Shown here: piece by piece, positions 1-6,539 of the stretch
Numbering within the stretch: position 1 is the stretch's first letter
How the letters are laid out: every line of letters begins with the position of its first letter
NCBI GenBank assembly: GCA_031284085.1
Contig: JAITAM010000074.1
Span: 1-13,225 of the forward strand
Reading direction: 5' to 3'
DNA: 13,225 bases
DNA from: Spirochaetaceae bacterium
GTDB taxonomy: Bacteria; Spirochaetota; Spirochaetia; Treponematales; Breznakiellaceae
The notes under the pieces: generated by a model
What the model saw: the letters and a program-made list of their open reading frames with translations, nothing else
Told to the model about the DNA's origin: nothing
The model's database searches: none
Translations under genes and position numbers: made by a program

Positions 1-1091
1 TGCGTGGCTACCGAGCGGATGGAGCCGATATTCGCTACCATCTGTTCTATGGCCGCCGACGACTGGGTAATATGGTCCTTTTGCGTCCGAACCGCCTGAT
101 TGAGAGAATCGATGCGCGCGGCAATATCGGTAACGGAGCGCGCGGTTTGCTCGATTGATTGCAACTGGGAGTCCGCCTTGGTCTGCATGGCGTTCATGGA
201 GCCGGTGATGACTTCAAGCGCTTGCGAAGAATGGTGGACAATACCTGATAGGCTCTTGCCGGTATCGGTCATTTTCAAGAGATGGGTCTGGAGGTTGTCT
301 ATGGCTTTCCGCAGGCTGTCCCGTATGTTAAGGAACGCACGCTGTATTGCGCCGATTTCGTCCTCTCTCAAACGGGGGATGGAAACGTCAAAGTTAAGGG
401 TTGCAAGAGATGCGGCTATGCGTTCAAGTTCCCGTATAGGATTGACGAGGGAGGATGAGGCCGCGAATGCCAGCACTATCGAGAAGGCAATCACGATGAT
501 AAAAGTAATGGCCAATGCGATGCCCGCGCGTTGTTCCAGCGTCTTTACAAAGGACATGTGATAGTCCGCTCCTATGACGCCCACGGTAACGCCGTTTTTG
601 ACCACAGGGAGGAAACCGGATATGAGCGTCCCCCACTCTTCATTAGTGGTAGGCTTGGCTATCTGTAGGGTTTGGGTATCGTACGCAATGTCCGCTTCAA
701 TGCCGATATCCTCAACGCTGTAGAGCGGGGTCATGATGTCTTCGCCGTCTGAAGACACAAGGTGTTGGTATTCGCCGCCGACCTTTCGTACATAATAAAC
801 GTAGGCCATATCAAAAGATTGGGCGACAATATCAAATTGCCGGCATAGTTCCCACAGTTCATCCGACATGGCGGCCGCTTCACGTTCAAGGTAATCAATA
901 TCGGTTAAAATGGGATATTGTTTTTCGATCATGGTTACCACCCGCTTCAAGGTATCTTCGTAGCTGGCTTTGATGTAATTGTGATATTGAAAATACATGA
1001 TCAATCCGACCGCCAATGCCACAAACACGCTTAATCCGATAAAGAGCGCCAGAAACCGCGTTTTAAGGCTTTTCACTTTAAGATTCTCCAT
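1..1091 (-). CDS. Methyl-accepting chemotaxis protein, N-terminal part (3' end outside window)
   Basis: Transmembrane chemoreceptor that senses a periplasmic ligand and signals to the CheA/CheW array. 363 codons are visible. Residues 12-34 form TM1, about 35-187 a periplasmic Cache-like sensor domain, and 189-212 TM2. About 213-265 is a HAMP linker (NPIRELERIA, then the EDEIGAI motif). The start of the helical methylation and signalling bundle follows (heptad-rich, SSAAIEQMVANI near 344-355). The conserved hairpin tip that binds CheW lies beyond the left edge. The ATG at 1091 is preceded by an AAGGAAGG ribosome site five bases upstream on the minus strand. It appears to be a single gene; a repeat-rich spacer separates it from the hexosaminidase. 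Family assignment is firm; the ligand cannot be inferred. Confidence 0.93.
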   Translation of the reverse strand, partial: MENLKVKSLKTRFLALFIGLSVFVALAVGLIMYFQYHNYIKASYEDTLKRVVTMIEKQYPILTDIDYLEREAAAMSDELWELCRQFDIVAQSFDMAYVYYVRKVGGEYQHLVSSDGEDIMTPLYSVEDIGIEADIAYDTQTLQIAKPTTNEEWGTLISGFLPVVKNGVTVGVIGADYHMSFVKTLEQRAGIALAITFIIVIAFSIVLAFAASSSLVNPIRELERIAASLATLNFDVSIPRLREDEIGAIQRAFLNIRDSLRKAIDNLQTHLLKMTDTGKSLSGIVHHSSQALEVITGSMNAMQTKADSQLQSIEQTARSVTDIAARIDSLNQAVRTQKDHITQSSAAIEQMVANIGSIRSVAT

Positions 1092-1150
1092 ATTGCCTTC
1101 CTTAATTATTATTTATAATAACGGCTTATAAACACAAGATAACGGCTCAG

Positions 1151-1182
1151 AAGCCATCCCGGATGAGTCAAAAGCCATCCCG
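1151..1182. repeat. Short direct repeat upstream of the chemoreceptor
   Basis: AAGCCATCCCG occurs at 1151-1161 and again at 1172-1182, a 21-bp period (two helical turns). It lies about 60-90 bp upstream of the chemoreceptor start. A regulator site is possible but unproven; it may simply be part of the repeat-rich spacer. Confidence 0.35.
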
Positions 1183-1199
1183 CCACATACAGTTAGAAC

Positions 1200-1524
1200 G
1201 TTATAAGGCCGCTATCCCACGCCGAAAGCTTAGAAACAGCCTATGGCTGCTGGCCTGCCGCTTCTGATACAATGCCGAAGCTTTGGAACAGCCTGTGGTT
1301 GAGACCTCTAGCCAGAAAACAGGTCAGACCTCTAGTCCAGAGCAGGCCAGAGCTTTAGCCCAAAACAGGTCAGACCTTTAGCCCAGAGCAGGCTGTGCCT
1401 GCTGTCAGGCAAAAAGCCGTACTCCGTTTCTGATACAACAACCTTTGAAACAGGCTGGCCTGCAAAAAGCCGTACTCTACTCCCGATACAAGAACCTTTG
1501 AAACAGGCCGCGCCTGCCTGCCTG
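1200..1524. repeat. Array of dispersed-repeat units downstream of the hexosaminidase gene
   Basis: This stretch between the chemoreceptor and hexosaminidase genes holds no convincing gene. Two well-preserved copies of the window's repeat family occupy about 1404-1462 and 1461-1517. Their cores, GATACAA-AACCTTTGAAACAGG, are at 1432-1454 and 1485-1507. More degenerate units lie at about 1220-1300, for example a GATACAATGCCGAAGC core near 1266. A different 46-bp tandem duplication begins at 1316 and 1362 (AAAACAGGTCAGACCT). Each unit ends in the hyphenated palindrome CAGGC-TG-GCCTG or a variant. The array starts within about ten bases of the hexosaminidase stop codon. Confidence 0.8.
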
Positions 1525-2976
1525 CTATAAAGCCCCTCGGTATTGTATAACGTGAAGACGGTCAAGCCGGTTTTGATGTATAGGCAGCCTTTGAGTAAAC
1601 GAGGCGAAGTCTTTGCGCTCTGTCCATACAGTCTCTGCAAGAGCACAAATGCGCGGGAAGATCATATACTCGGCAATCTTTCCCGCGTAGATAAGTTCCG
1701 ACCACAAATTACATTGCCCGCCTATGACAGAAGCGGCCGTCTCCGCCGCCATATTTTCACAAGGGTCAAGCGAATAGGTATCGGAGACCCGTGAAATAGC
1801 AGGCTGACCCGGTTCCTCAGGATCCTCGTTATGCCGGTAATCTAAATAACAGCCCTTGGTAGACGGCGCCATAATAACTTTATGCCCCAACCGAGCGGCT
1901 TTCTCACCGCCTTGAGAGCCGCGCCACGACATGACAACGACGTTTTTAGGCAGCCTGAACTGCTCCGTATCTTCCAGCACCTCATCCCACCCTATGGCGG
2001 TTTTGCCGCGCCGGCCAAGCATCTCTACCAGTTTAACGGTAATCCAGCTTTGCAGTTCACGAGCCGATTTAAGACCCGTTTCACTTAAACGCCGCCGGCA
2101 TTTAGGGCAAGCGTCCCACCGGTTAAAGCGCACTTCATCGCCCCCAATATGCACATACTCTGAAGGAAAAAGTTCCTGTAGCGTGTCGAACACGGCTTCG
2201 GCAAGATCAAAAACCGCATCAGTCCCGGCGCAAAGCACATCCTCGAAAACACCGGTGCGATCCTCAACACGATAAGGCCCTCCGGTACAGCCAAGTCCGG
2301 GGTACGAGGCAAGAATTGCGCTTGCATGGCCGGGCAAGTCAACTTCCGGCACAACCTCAACATGGCGGGAAGCTGCAAAAGCGATCACCGAACGAATATC
2401 TTGCTCCGTGTAAAAGCCGCCTGAATAACGCCCCCATACGGGTCGGCGCTCCAAGCGTTTAGAGCCAATTTCAGTGAGCAGCGGGTAGCTCTTAACCGGC
2501 AAACGCCAGCCTTGATCGTCCGTCAGATGCCAGTGGAAAATATTGATGTGGTGTAGCGACAGAATATCAATAAGCTTTTTGATAAACGATACGGTATAAA
2601 AGTGCCGCGCCGTATCAAGCATGAAGCCGCGCCATGAGAAGCGGGGACGGTCTTTAATAAGCACAGATGGAATAGCGCTCTCATCTAAAAGCATCTGCCT
2701 GACTGTTTGCAAGCCATGATACATACCGGTTTGGCAGGAAGCCGACACGGTGATGCGCTCCGGATCGATTCGTATCCGGTACTCCTCCTTGGCGCATGAG
2801 TCGTCTGTACTACAGATAATCTGCTTTTCATCGTCAATCGGTGCACCTTCAAACTGTTCACGGAAGCTGTGCATCTCAGGCTCAAAACGAGTTTCCCCGC
2901 TAAGGCGAGGGATTCCGACGGTCTTAAAGTATCCGGCGCGGTATTCAATAGAAGCCGGCATAGGAATTATATTCAT
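1525..2976 (-). CDS. Beta-N-acetylhexosaminidase, glycoside hydrolase family 20
   Basis: Removes terminal beta-linked GlcNAc/GalNAc from oligosaccharides by substrate-assisted catalysis. The 483 residues show the GH20b N-terminal domain (about 1-110) and then the catalytic TIM barrel. HWHLTDDQGWR is at 148-158. The catalytic Asp-Glu pair is D280-E281 in HIGGDEV. Pocket tryptophans are expected at W329, W351 and W425 (QCNLWSE). Length is normal for a single-domain enzyme. No signal peptide is visible, so the protein may be cytoplasmic, acting on imported glycans or muropeptides, or exported in a non-classical way. The ATG at 2976 has no clear Shine-Dalgarno sequence. A TATATT hexamer ends eight bases before it, and a TATAGT hexamer lies further upstream, near 3006-3015. 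The gene is divergent from apt. Family assignment is secure; substrate is not. Confidence 0.95.
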   Translation of the reverse strand: MNIIPMPASIEYRAGYFKTVGIPRLSGETRFEPEMHSFREQFEGAPIDDEKQIICSTDDSCAKEEYRIRIDPERITVSASCQTGMYHGLQTVRQMLLDESAIPSVLIKDRPRFSWRGFMLDTARHFYTVSFIKKLIDILSLHHINIFHWHLTDDQGWRLPVKSYPLLTEIGSKRLERRPVWGRYSGGFYTEQDIRSVIAFAASRHVEVVPEVDLPGHASAILASYPGLGCTGGPYRVEDRTGVFEDVLCAGTDAVFDLAEAVFDTLQELFPSEYVHIGGDEVRFNRWDACPKCRRRLSETGLKSARELQSWITVKLVEMLGRRGKTAIGWDEVLEDTEQFRLPKNVVVMSWRGSQGGEKAARLGHKVIMAPSTKGCYLDYRHNEDPEEPGQPAISRVSDTYSLDPCENMAAETAASVIGGQCNLWSELIYAGKIAEYMIFPRICALAETVWTERKDFASFTQRLPIHQNRLDRLHVIQYRGAL

Positions 2977-3084
2977 GGAAGGAAATATAAGGCAAAAGAG
3001 GGAAATATACTATACCATAACAAGAAAAGCGTTCATGCCCGCAGCCTGCACCCACATAAGCACGCACGCTCTTTTACTAAAAGG

Positions 3085-3113
3085 TTGCATAAAACAGTGG
3101 ATACCGGTATACT
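3085..3113 (+). promoter_or_regulatory. Sigma70-type promoter of apt
   Basis: TTGCAT at 3085-3090, a 17-bp spacer, and TATACT at 3108-3113. The predicted transcript start is near 3120, just ahead of the GGAGG ribosome site at 3122-3126, giving a very short leader of about 14 bases. Confidence 0.75.
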
Positions 3114-3133
3114 CTTGCTTCGGAGGAACTTCT

Positions 3134-3664
3134 ATGGCAGATTTTGATCTTGATATGTTCATTAGGAAAATCCCTGATTTCCCTAAGAAAGGCATACTGT
3201 TCTACGATATTACCGGTATTCTGGCAAACCCCAAGGCACTAGCCTACTGTATTGATGCTATGGCTGAACTTTACCAGGGTAGCGATATCAGTGCGGTTGC
3301 GGCAATTGAAGCACGCGGCTTTGTATTTGCAGCGCCTTTTGCGGTGCGTATGAATATTCCCCTTATCCTTATCCGCAAAAGAGGGAAGCTGCCCGGAAAG
3401 GTTATTTCAAAAAAGTTTACCCTCGAATACACAGAGTCTGAGATTGAACTCCAACCTGATGATGTGCCGGTCGGCAAGCGAGTTCTCCTCTTTGACGATC
3501 TCATAGCAACAGGCGGTACTCTCAATGCGGCGAAAGAACTTATTGAAAGAGCCGGTGCCACGGTGCCTGAGATATTCGGCGTTATAGGGCTACCCTTTTT
3601 GCACTATGAGGAGCTCCTTACGGATGTAACGATCAGGACTCTGATTCAGTACGAAGGGGAGTGA
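3134..3664 (+). CDS. apt: Adenine phosphoribosyltransferase
   Basis: Cytoplasmic purine-salvage enzyme converting adenine and PRPP to AMP and pyrophosphate. It has 176 residues, the usual length. It opens with the typical IPDFPKKGILFYDIT (13-27), followed by EARGFVFAAP (59-68) and the flexible loop RKRGKLPGK (81-89). The PRPP-binding motif VLLFDDLIATGGT lies at 117-129. The same frame is open much further upstream, but the ATG at 3134 is chosen. It has GGAGG at 3122-3126, it follows the promoter at 3085-3113, and the family N-terminus begins here. A strong hairpin lies 52 bases after the stop. The gene is transcribed alone, divergently from the hexosaminidase. Confidence 0.97.
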   Translation: MADFDLDMFIRKIPDFPKKGILFYDITGILANPKALAYCIDAMAELYQGSDISAVAAIEARGFVFAAPFAVRMNIPLILIRKRGKLPGKVISKKFTLEYTESEIELQPDDVPVGKRVLLFDDLIATGGTLNAAKELIERAGATVPEIFGVIGLPFLHYEELLTDVTIRTLIQYEGE

Positions 3665-3715
3665 ACCGCCCCAAAGCCTAAAGCTTTACGTTCTTATTCC
3701 AACTGCAAGACCCGT

Positions 3716-3739
3716 ACCGGTTGAAGAAGCTCAACCGGT
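3716..3739. terminator. Inverted repeat downstream of apt, possible terminator lacking a T-tract
   Basis: Perfect 9-bp arms ACCGGTTGA / TCAACCGGT with a six-base loop, 52 bases after the apt stop. No T-run follows on either strand, so intrinsic termination is uncertain. It could be a 3'-end stabiliser or a protein-binding palindrome. The rest of the spacer (3665-3961) contains a TATACT hexamer at 3825-3830 without a matching -35, and no gene. Confidence 0.5.
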
Positions 3740-3961
3740 CTAGAGGTCTCATCTTACGCTCTACAGAAACCCTTACCCCAATCCAAGCCAAATTCACGAC
3801 TATAAACTAATCCTGCTACGCTGGTATACTAAAAGGTGAGCTGGTTGCAATTCTAAGCCTTAGGTCGGTTCAAGAGGTATAAAGGAGCAATATATCTTCT
3901 CACTATCGACATTTATTAAGTTTAACGATGGATAGTCCGATTAAATAGTACGAGGGTTATA

Positions 3962-4357
3962 ATGACTAACAGAACCTTATCAATGTTAATGGTTACCGGC
4001 ATAAGATATGCACCAACCCTACAGCGGACTTTTGATAAATTGTTCGTACCTATTGCTCCACCTAATTATATTTATTCACATTTTAAGCATGTCTCAGGAA
4101 CGTTGGTGCCTGAAGGACAACGAGGTATTAGCATCAATAAACTCAAAACGCTTAATACCTTGATTGAGCAAGCAAACCTTTCAAAAGAAAGTCCGAACAA
4201 AATAATCTTACCAACGGAATCTAAAGAAGAAAACTTTGATCTTTTAATCGAGCAGTACGCAGATCAAATACGTACCACGTGGACATCTGCATCATCCCTA
4301 CCGTATAACCTTGCTGCACCTGCGCCGACTGGTTTATTAGTTAATCTTCTTATTTAA
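3962..4357 (+). CDS. Hypothetical protein, 131 residues
   Basis: I do not recognise a family. The protein is small and mixed in composition, with no signal peptide or clear membrane segment. A short Pro/Tyr-rich stretch (about 48-59) is followed by a Lys/Glu/Asn-rich centre (85-105) and a hydrophobic C-terminus ending LLVNLLI. The ATG at 3962 is supported by GAGGG at 3952-3956, five bases upstream; an in-frame stop at 3923 with no start codon between excludes an upstream start. Its DNA is more AT-rich than apt and the hexosaminidase. Its TAA overlaps the stop codon of the opposing lipoprotein gene by two bases (TTAA at 4354-4357). Coding status is likely from the ribosome site and open frame, but function is unknown. 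Confidence 0.6.
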   Translation: MTNRTLSMLMVTGIRYAPTLQRTFDKLFVPIAPPNYIYSHFKHVSGTLVPEGQRGISINKLKTLNTLIEQANLSKESPNKIILPTESKEENFDLLIEQYADQIRTTWTSASSLPYNLAAPAPTGLLVNLLI

Positions 4358-4749
4358 GACTTTGTCTTCTCTTCAATACTTTCCAAGAGTTTCAAAGAGA
4401 GTATTTTGTATTGAGCCGGATACAATTCCGCCTCAGTATTCCCGTAGTTTGCAAGTATCTCTTTGAATTTAACTTGTGCAGCTTTATAATCTTTCATTTT
4501 GTAGTATACAAAAGCTATCTCATATTCGGCTGCAAAGAAGCTTTCAGAATAAGGGGCAGCTCGTTCAAGCACAACAGTATAGTGCTGAATCGCCTGCCGA
4601 TACCGATTAAGATCAAAGGCTTCTTGTCCTCGCTGGATAAGTTCTGCATCGGATAGGCTTGTATCCACAACTATATTTTTTCCAGTACTGCAGCCGCCGC
4701 ATAAAACCAATACAAAGATAATATTAACTATAATAGGACGAATAAACAT
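4354..4749 (-). CDS. Small TPR-type lipoprotein
   Basis: Predicted envelope lipoprotein of 131 residues. A Met-initiated signal sequence rich in I/V/L/F ends in LCGGC, giving lipidated Cys20; a Cys at -3 is atypical but spirochaetal lipoboxes are relaxed. Residues about 33-125 are helical and TPR-like (AELIQRGQEAFDLNRYRQAI, then AAEYEIAFVYYKMKDYKAAQ), which suggests a protein-interaction scaffold. An in-frame ATG exists at 4797, but it would put 16 polar and mixed residues before the signal peptide. The start at 4749 is preferred because the signal sequence begins there and a promoter ends eight bases before it. No Shine-Dalgarno is visible. The gene is tail-to-tail with the 131-residue hypothetical gene and divergent from rnz. 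Specific role unknown. Confidence 0.85.
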   Translation of the reverse strand: MFIRPIIVNIIFVLVLCGGCSTGKNIVVDTSLSDAELIQRGQEAFDLNRYRQAIQHYTVVLERAAPYSESFFAAEYEIAFVYYKMKDYKAAQVKFKEILANYGNTEAELYPAQYKILSLKLLESIEEKTKS

Positions 4750-4756
4750 AAAACAA

Positions 4757-4786
4757 TTTATAGCATAATCCGCAGGTGAGTTACAA
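4757..4786 (-). promoter_or_regulatory. Candidate leaderless promoter of the small lipoprotein gene
   Basis: On the minus strand TTGTAA (4786-4781), an 18-bp spacer, and TATAAA (4762-4757). A typical start site seven bases after the -10 falls at about 4750, one base before the ATG at 4749. This would leave essentially no leader. Confidence 0.5.
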
Positions 4787-4791
4787 GAGAG

Positions 4792-4821
4792 TTGCATAAA
4801 AGCGAGTGTATTCGATACACT
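4792..4821 (+). promoter_or_regulatory. Candidate leaderless promoter of rnz
   Basis: TTGCAT at 4792-4797, an 18-bp spacer, and TACACT at 4816-4821. The predicted start is near 4828, next to the GTG at 4829. It overlaps the palindrome at 4802-4824. Confidence 0.45.
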
Positions 4822-4824
4822 TGC
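4802..4824. promoter_or_regulatory. Palindrome in the lipoprotein-rnz intergenic region
   Basis: GCGAGTGTAT and ATACACTTGC flank a three-base centre (TCG). The ten-base arms carry one mismatch (G opposite T) and contain a perfect GTGTAT/ATACAC core. The palindrome covers the spacer and -10 of the rnz promoter, so it could be an operator. Because transcription should start after it, a role as an RNA hairpin is less likely. Confidence 0.5.
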
Positions 4825-4828
4825 GGTA

Positions 4829-5758
4829 GTGAATCTTGAAGCTTTTATTCTTGGTTGTGGAGGTATGATGCCCTTACCAAATCGGCATTTGACCTCAGTA
4901 TTACTGCGAAGAGAAGGAGAACTATTCCTCTTTGATGCAGGTGAAGGGACGCAGGTAAGTTTACGTGCCTTGAATTTACGCTGGAAAAAAATCTCCGTTA
5001 TATTTATCAGCCATACCCACGCTGATCATGTAACCGGTATTCCCGGCTTACTTATGCTTTCATCTCAAGTAGACCGAGATGATCCTTTGTACATTGTGGG
5101 GCCGCCTCGAATAGCAGAGTATATTGACTCAAGCAGGCGGGTGCTGGACATGTATCTTAATTATGAAATTGTGGTGCAGGAATTTACCGCACCGGGCGTT
5201 GTGTATCAAGGGGATGGTTTTCGGGTACGTGCTTTTCCTTTGCGTCATAGCAAGCCATGTTTCGGCTATGTCTTGGAAGAGGATATGAGACCCGGTGAGT
5301 TTTATCCGCAGAAAGCGATTGAAGCTGGAGTACCGCGTGGTCATTTATGGGCGCAGTTACAAGCCGGCAAGACGGTAGAGGCGAAAGATGGCAGTATCGT
5401 AATCCCCGATCAGGTGCTTGGGCCGCCGCGACATGGACGGAAATTCTCTTTTGTAACCGATACGCTTGCTTTTCCGGATATTGCCGATGAAGTTACAGGA
5501 TCGGATTTATTTGTCTGTGAAGGTATGTTTGAAGAGGCGCTCTCCGAGGATGCCCGTACTAAAAAGCATATGACGGCACAGCAAGCGGCTCATATAGCAG
5601 CGGCTGCAGGTGGTATCCGCAAGCTTGCTCTTATTCATTATAGTCCTCGCTATACTTACCATGATCTAAAACTACTCCTCAAAGAAGCTCAAATTGTTTT
5701 TCCCCATACTGTGTTAAGCCATGACCGGGTACTGTTTCCTATAGAGTATAGAGATTAG
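4829..5758 (+). CDS. rnz: Ribonuclease Z (tRNA 3' endonuclease)
   Basis: Metallo-beta-lactamase-fold endonuclease that trims 3' trailers from pre-tRNAs in the cytoplasm. The 309 residues match the short RNase Z form. Visible metal ligands are H62, H64, D66 and H67 in SHTHADHVTG, H140 in LRHSKPCFGY, D211 in FVTDT and H270 in LIHYSPRY. The family feature KHMTAQQAA is at 246-254. FDAGEGTQ (35-42) and GPPRHGRKF (198-206) are also typical. The start is GTG at 4829, directly at the usual N-terminal beta strand (LEAFILGCGG). No Shine-Dalgarno precedes it, and a promoter -10 ends eight bases upstream. A repeat-family copy begins immediately after the TAG. Confidence 0.95.
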   Translation: MNLEAFILGCGGMMPLPNRHLTSVLLRREGELFLFDAGEGTQVSLRALNLRWKKISVIFISHTHADHVTGIPGLLMLSSQVDRDDPLYIVGPPRIAEYIDSSRRVLDMYLNYEIVVQEFTAPGVVYQGDGFRVRAFPLRHSKPCFGYVLEEDMRPGEFYPQKAIEAGVPRGHLWAQLQAGKTVEAKDGSIVIPDQVLGPPRHGRKFSFVTDTLAFPDIADEVTGSDLFVCEGMFEEALSEDARTKKHMTAQQAAHIAAAAGGIRKLALIHYSPRYTYHDLKLLLKEAQIVFPHTVLSHDRVLFPIEYRD

Positions 5759-5823
5759 CAGGCACAGGCTGTTTCTGAGCTATGGCGTTGGTATCCAAAA
5801 CGGAGTACGGCTTTTGCCTGATA
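5759..5823 (+). repeat. Dispersed-repeat copy directly after the rnz stop codon
   Basis: Positions 5798-5821 match the reverse complement of 1405-1429 with a single-base indel in the T-run (TACGGCTTTTGCCTGA part). The upstream half (CAGGCTGTTTC then TTGGTATCC) matches the rest of the unit more loosely. The unit follows TAG in the same relative orientation as behind the hexosaminidase gene. The remaining spacer, 5824-5947, shows no gene or clear signal. Confidence 0.75.
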
Positions 5824-5947
5824 GAAGCAAAAAGCAGCTAAAAGTTTGTCCCCTTCCAGCCTTGCCTTAACTAGGAGGGTGAGTCCGTTGCTATAAGAAA
5901 CAAGACCCTTATTCAAGCGGCGCTCAGGCGTTATACATTCAAACCCC

Positions 5948-5976
5948 TTATCAAAATTGATGTAGAGTAGTATACT
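5948..5976 (+). promoter_or_regulatory. Candidate leaderless promoter of the membrane-protein operon
   Basis: TTATCA at 5948-5953, a 17-bp spacer, and TATACT at 5971-5976. The predicted start near 5983 lies after the first ATG (5979) and two bases before the second ATG (5985). Confidence 0.5.
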
Positions 5977-5978
5977 CC

Positions 5979-6539
5979 ATGCTTATGTACCCTCTCCGGA
6001 TTAGTCGTACTACTGTTAGATTTGTATTTATTATTGGTCTTTTATGTATGTTTTTAGGAAGCGCTTTTTTATTGGGAAGTCTTAAATATGAATCAATGCC
6101 CCTTATTTTCCTATCATTCTTGTTTTTTAGTACCGGGGTTATCTGTGCAGTCTTAGCCCTCAGGCTAAGGAAGCGTTCCCTCTATCTTTTTTTAGCTTCT
6201 TTTTTTATACAAATAGGTCTTTTTCTATTGCTTTCAGCGCTCCACCTTTTTCCTTTACCTTTTTCAAAAGCATGGCCGCTCCTTTCGGTATTTTCCGGCT
6301 TGGCGCTTTTTCCTTCAGGCTGGCATCGCTACGGTCTTTTTAAGACCAACTATATAGTTTCATCTATTGCTTTTGTGCTTCTAGGCTTCGTTTTTCTTGT
6401 TTTCTCGCTTGATATGGTCTCATTTTCATTTGCACAATTTGTTCTTAATTGGTGGCCGCTCATTATTGTCTTGGCAGGACTTGTTCTTGTGCTTCTTGCA
6501 TTAGCAACTAAGGATAATCAGAGGAATACCACGTTATGA
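5979..6539 (+). CDS. Six-helix membrane protein with LiaI/LiaF-like WP motifs
   Basis: Integral inner-membrane protein of 186 residues. About six hydrophobic helices lie near 13-33, 41-61, 68-90, 98-112, 125-145 and 157-176. A WWPLIIVLAGLVLVL stretch (158-172), with a weaker echo at 99-107 (WPLLSVFSG), resembles small bacterial membrane proteins of the LiaI/LiaF/DUF5668 type. This similarity comes from pattern only. Two in-frame ATGs, 5979 and 5985, are possible. The promoter -10 at 5971-5976 favours 5985, because the transcript would start after 5979. The stop overlaps the next gene's start (ATGA, four bases), so the two are translationally coupled. A partnership with the TPR lipoprotein is inferred. 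Confidence 0.85.
   Translation: MLMYPLRISRTTVRFVFIIGLLCMFLGSAFLLGSLKYESMPLIFLSFLFFSTGVICAVLALRLRKRSLYLFLASFFIQIGLFLLLSALHLFPLPFSKAWPLLSVFSGLALFPSGWHRYGLFKTNYIVSSIAFVLLGFVFLVFSLDMVSFSFAQFVLNWWPLIIVLAGLVLVLLALATKDNQRNTTL

Noticed and set aside
1404..1517. CRISPR array
   Set aside because: Only two or three units are adjacent, spacing varies from 53 to 77 bp, the supposed spacers are themselves repeated, and no cas gene is present.
1332..1646. 104-codon minus-strand open frame across the repeat array
   Set aside because: It reads through the repeat units and overlaps the hexosaminidase 3' end in another frame; its internal likeness reflects DNA repeats.
2750..3133. Upstream extension of the apt frame
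   Set aside because: It lies antisense over the hexosaminidase and upstream of the apt promoter. The GGAGG and the family N-terminus fix the start at 3134.
3716..3739. tRNA or structured RNA after apt
   Set aside because: Only one hairpin is visible, with no cloverleaf arms, no TTCGA-like loop and no CCA end.
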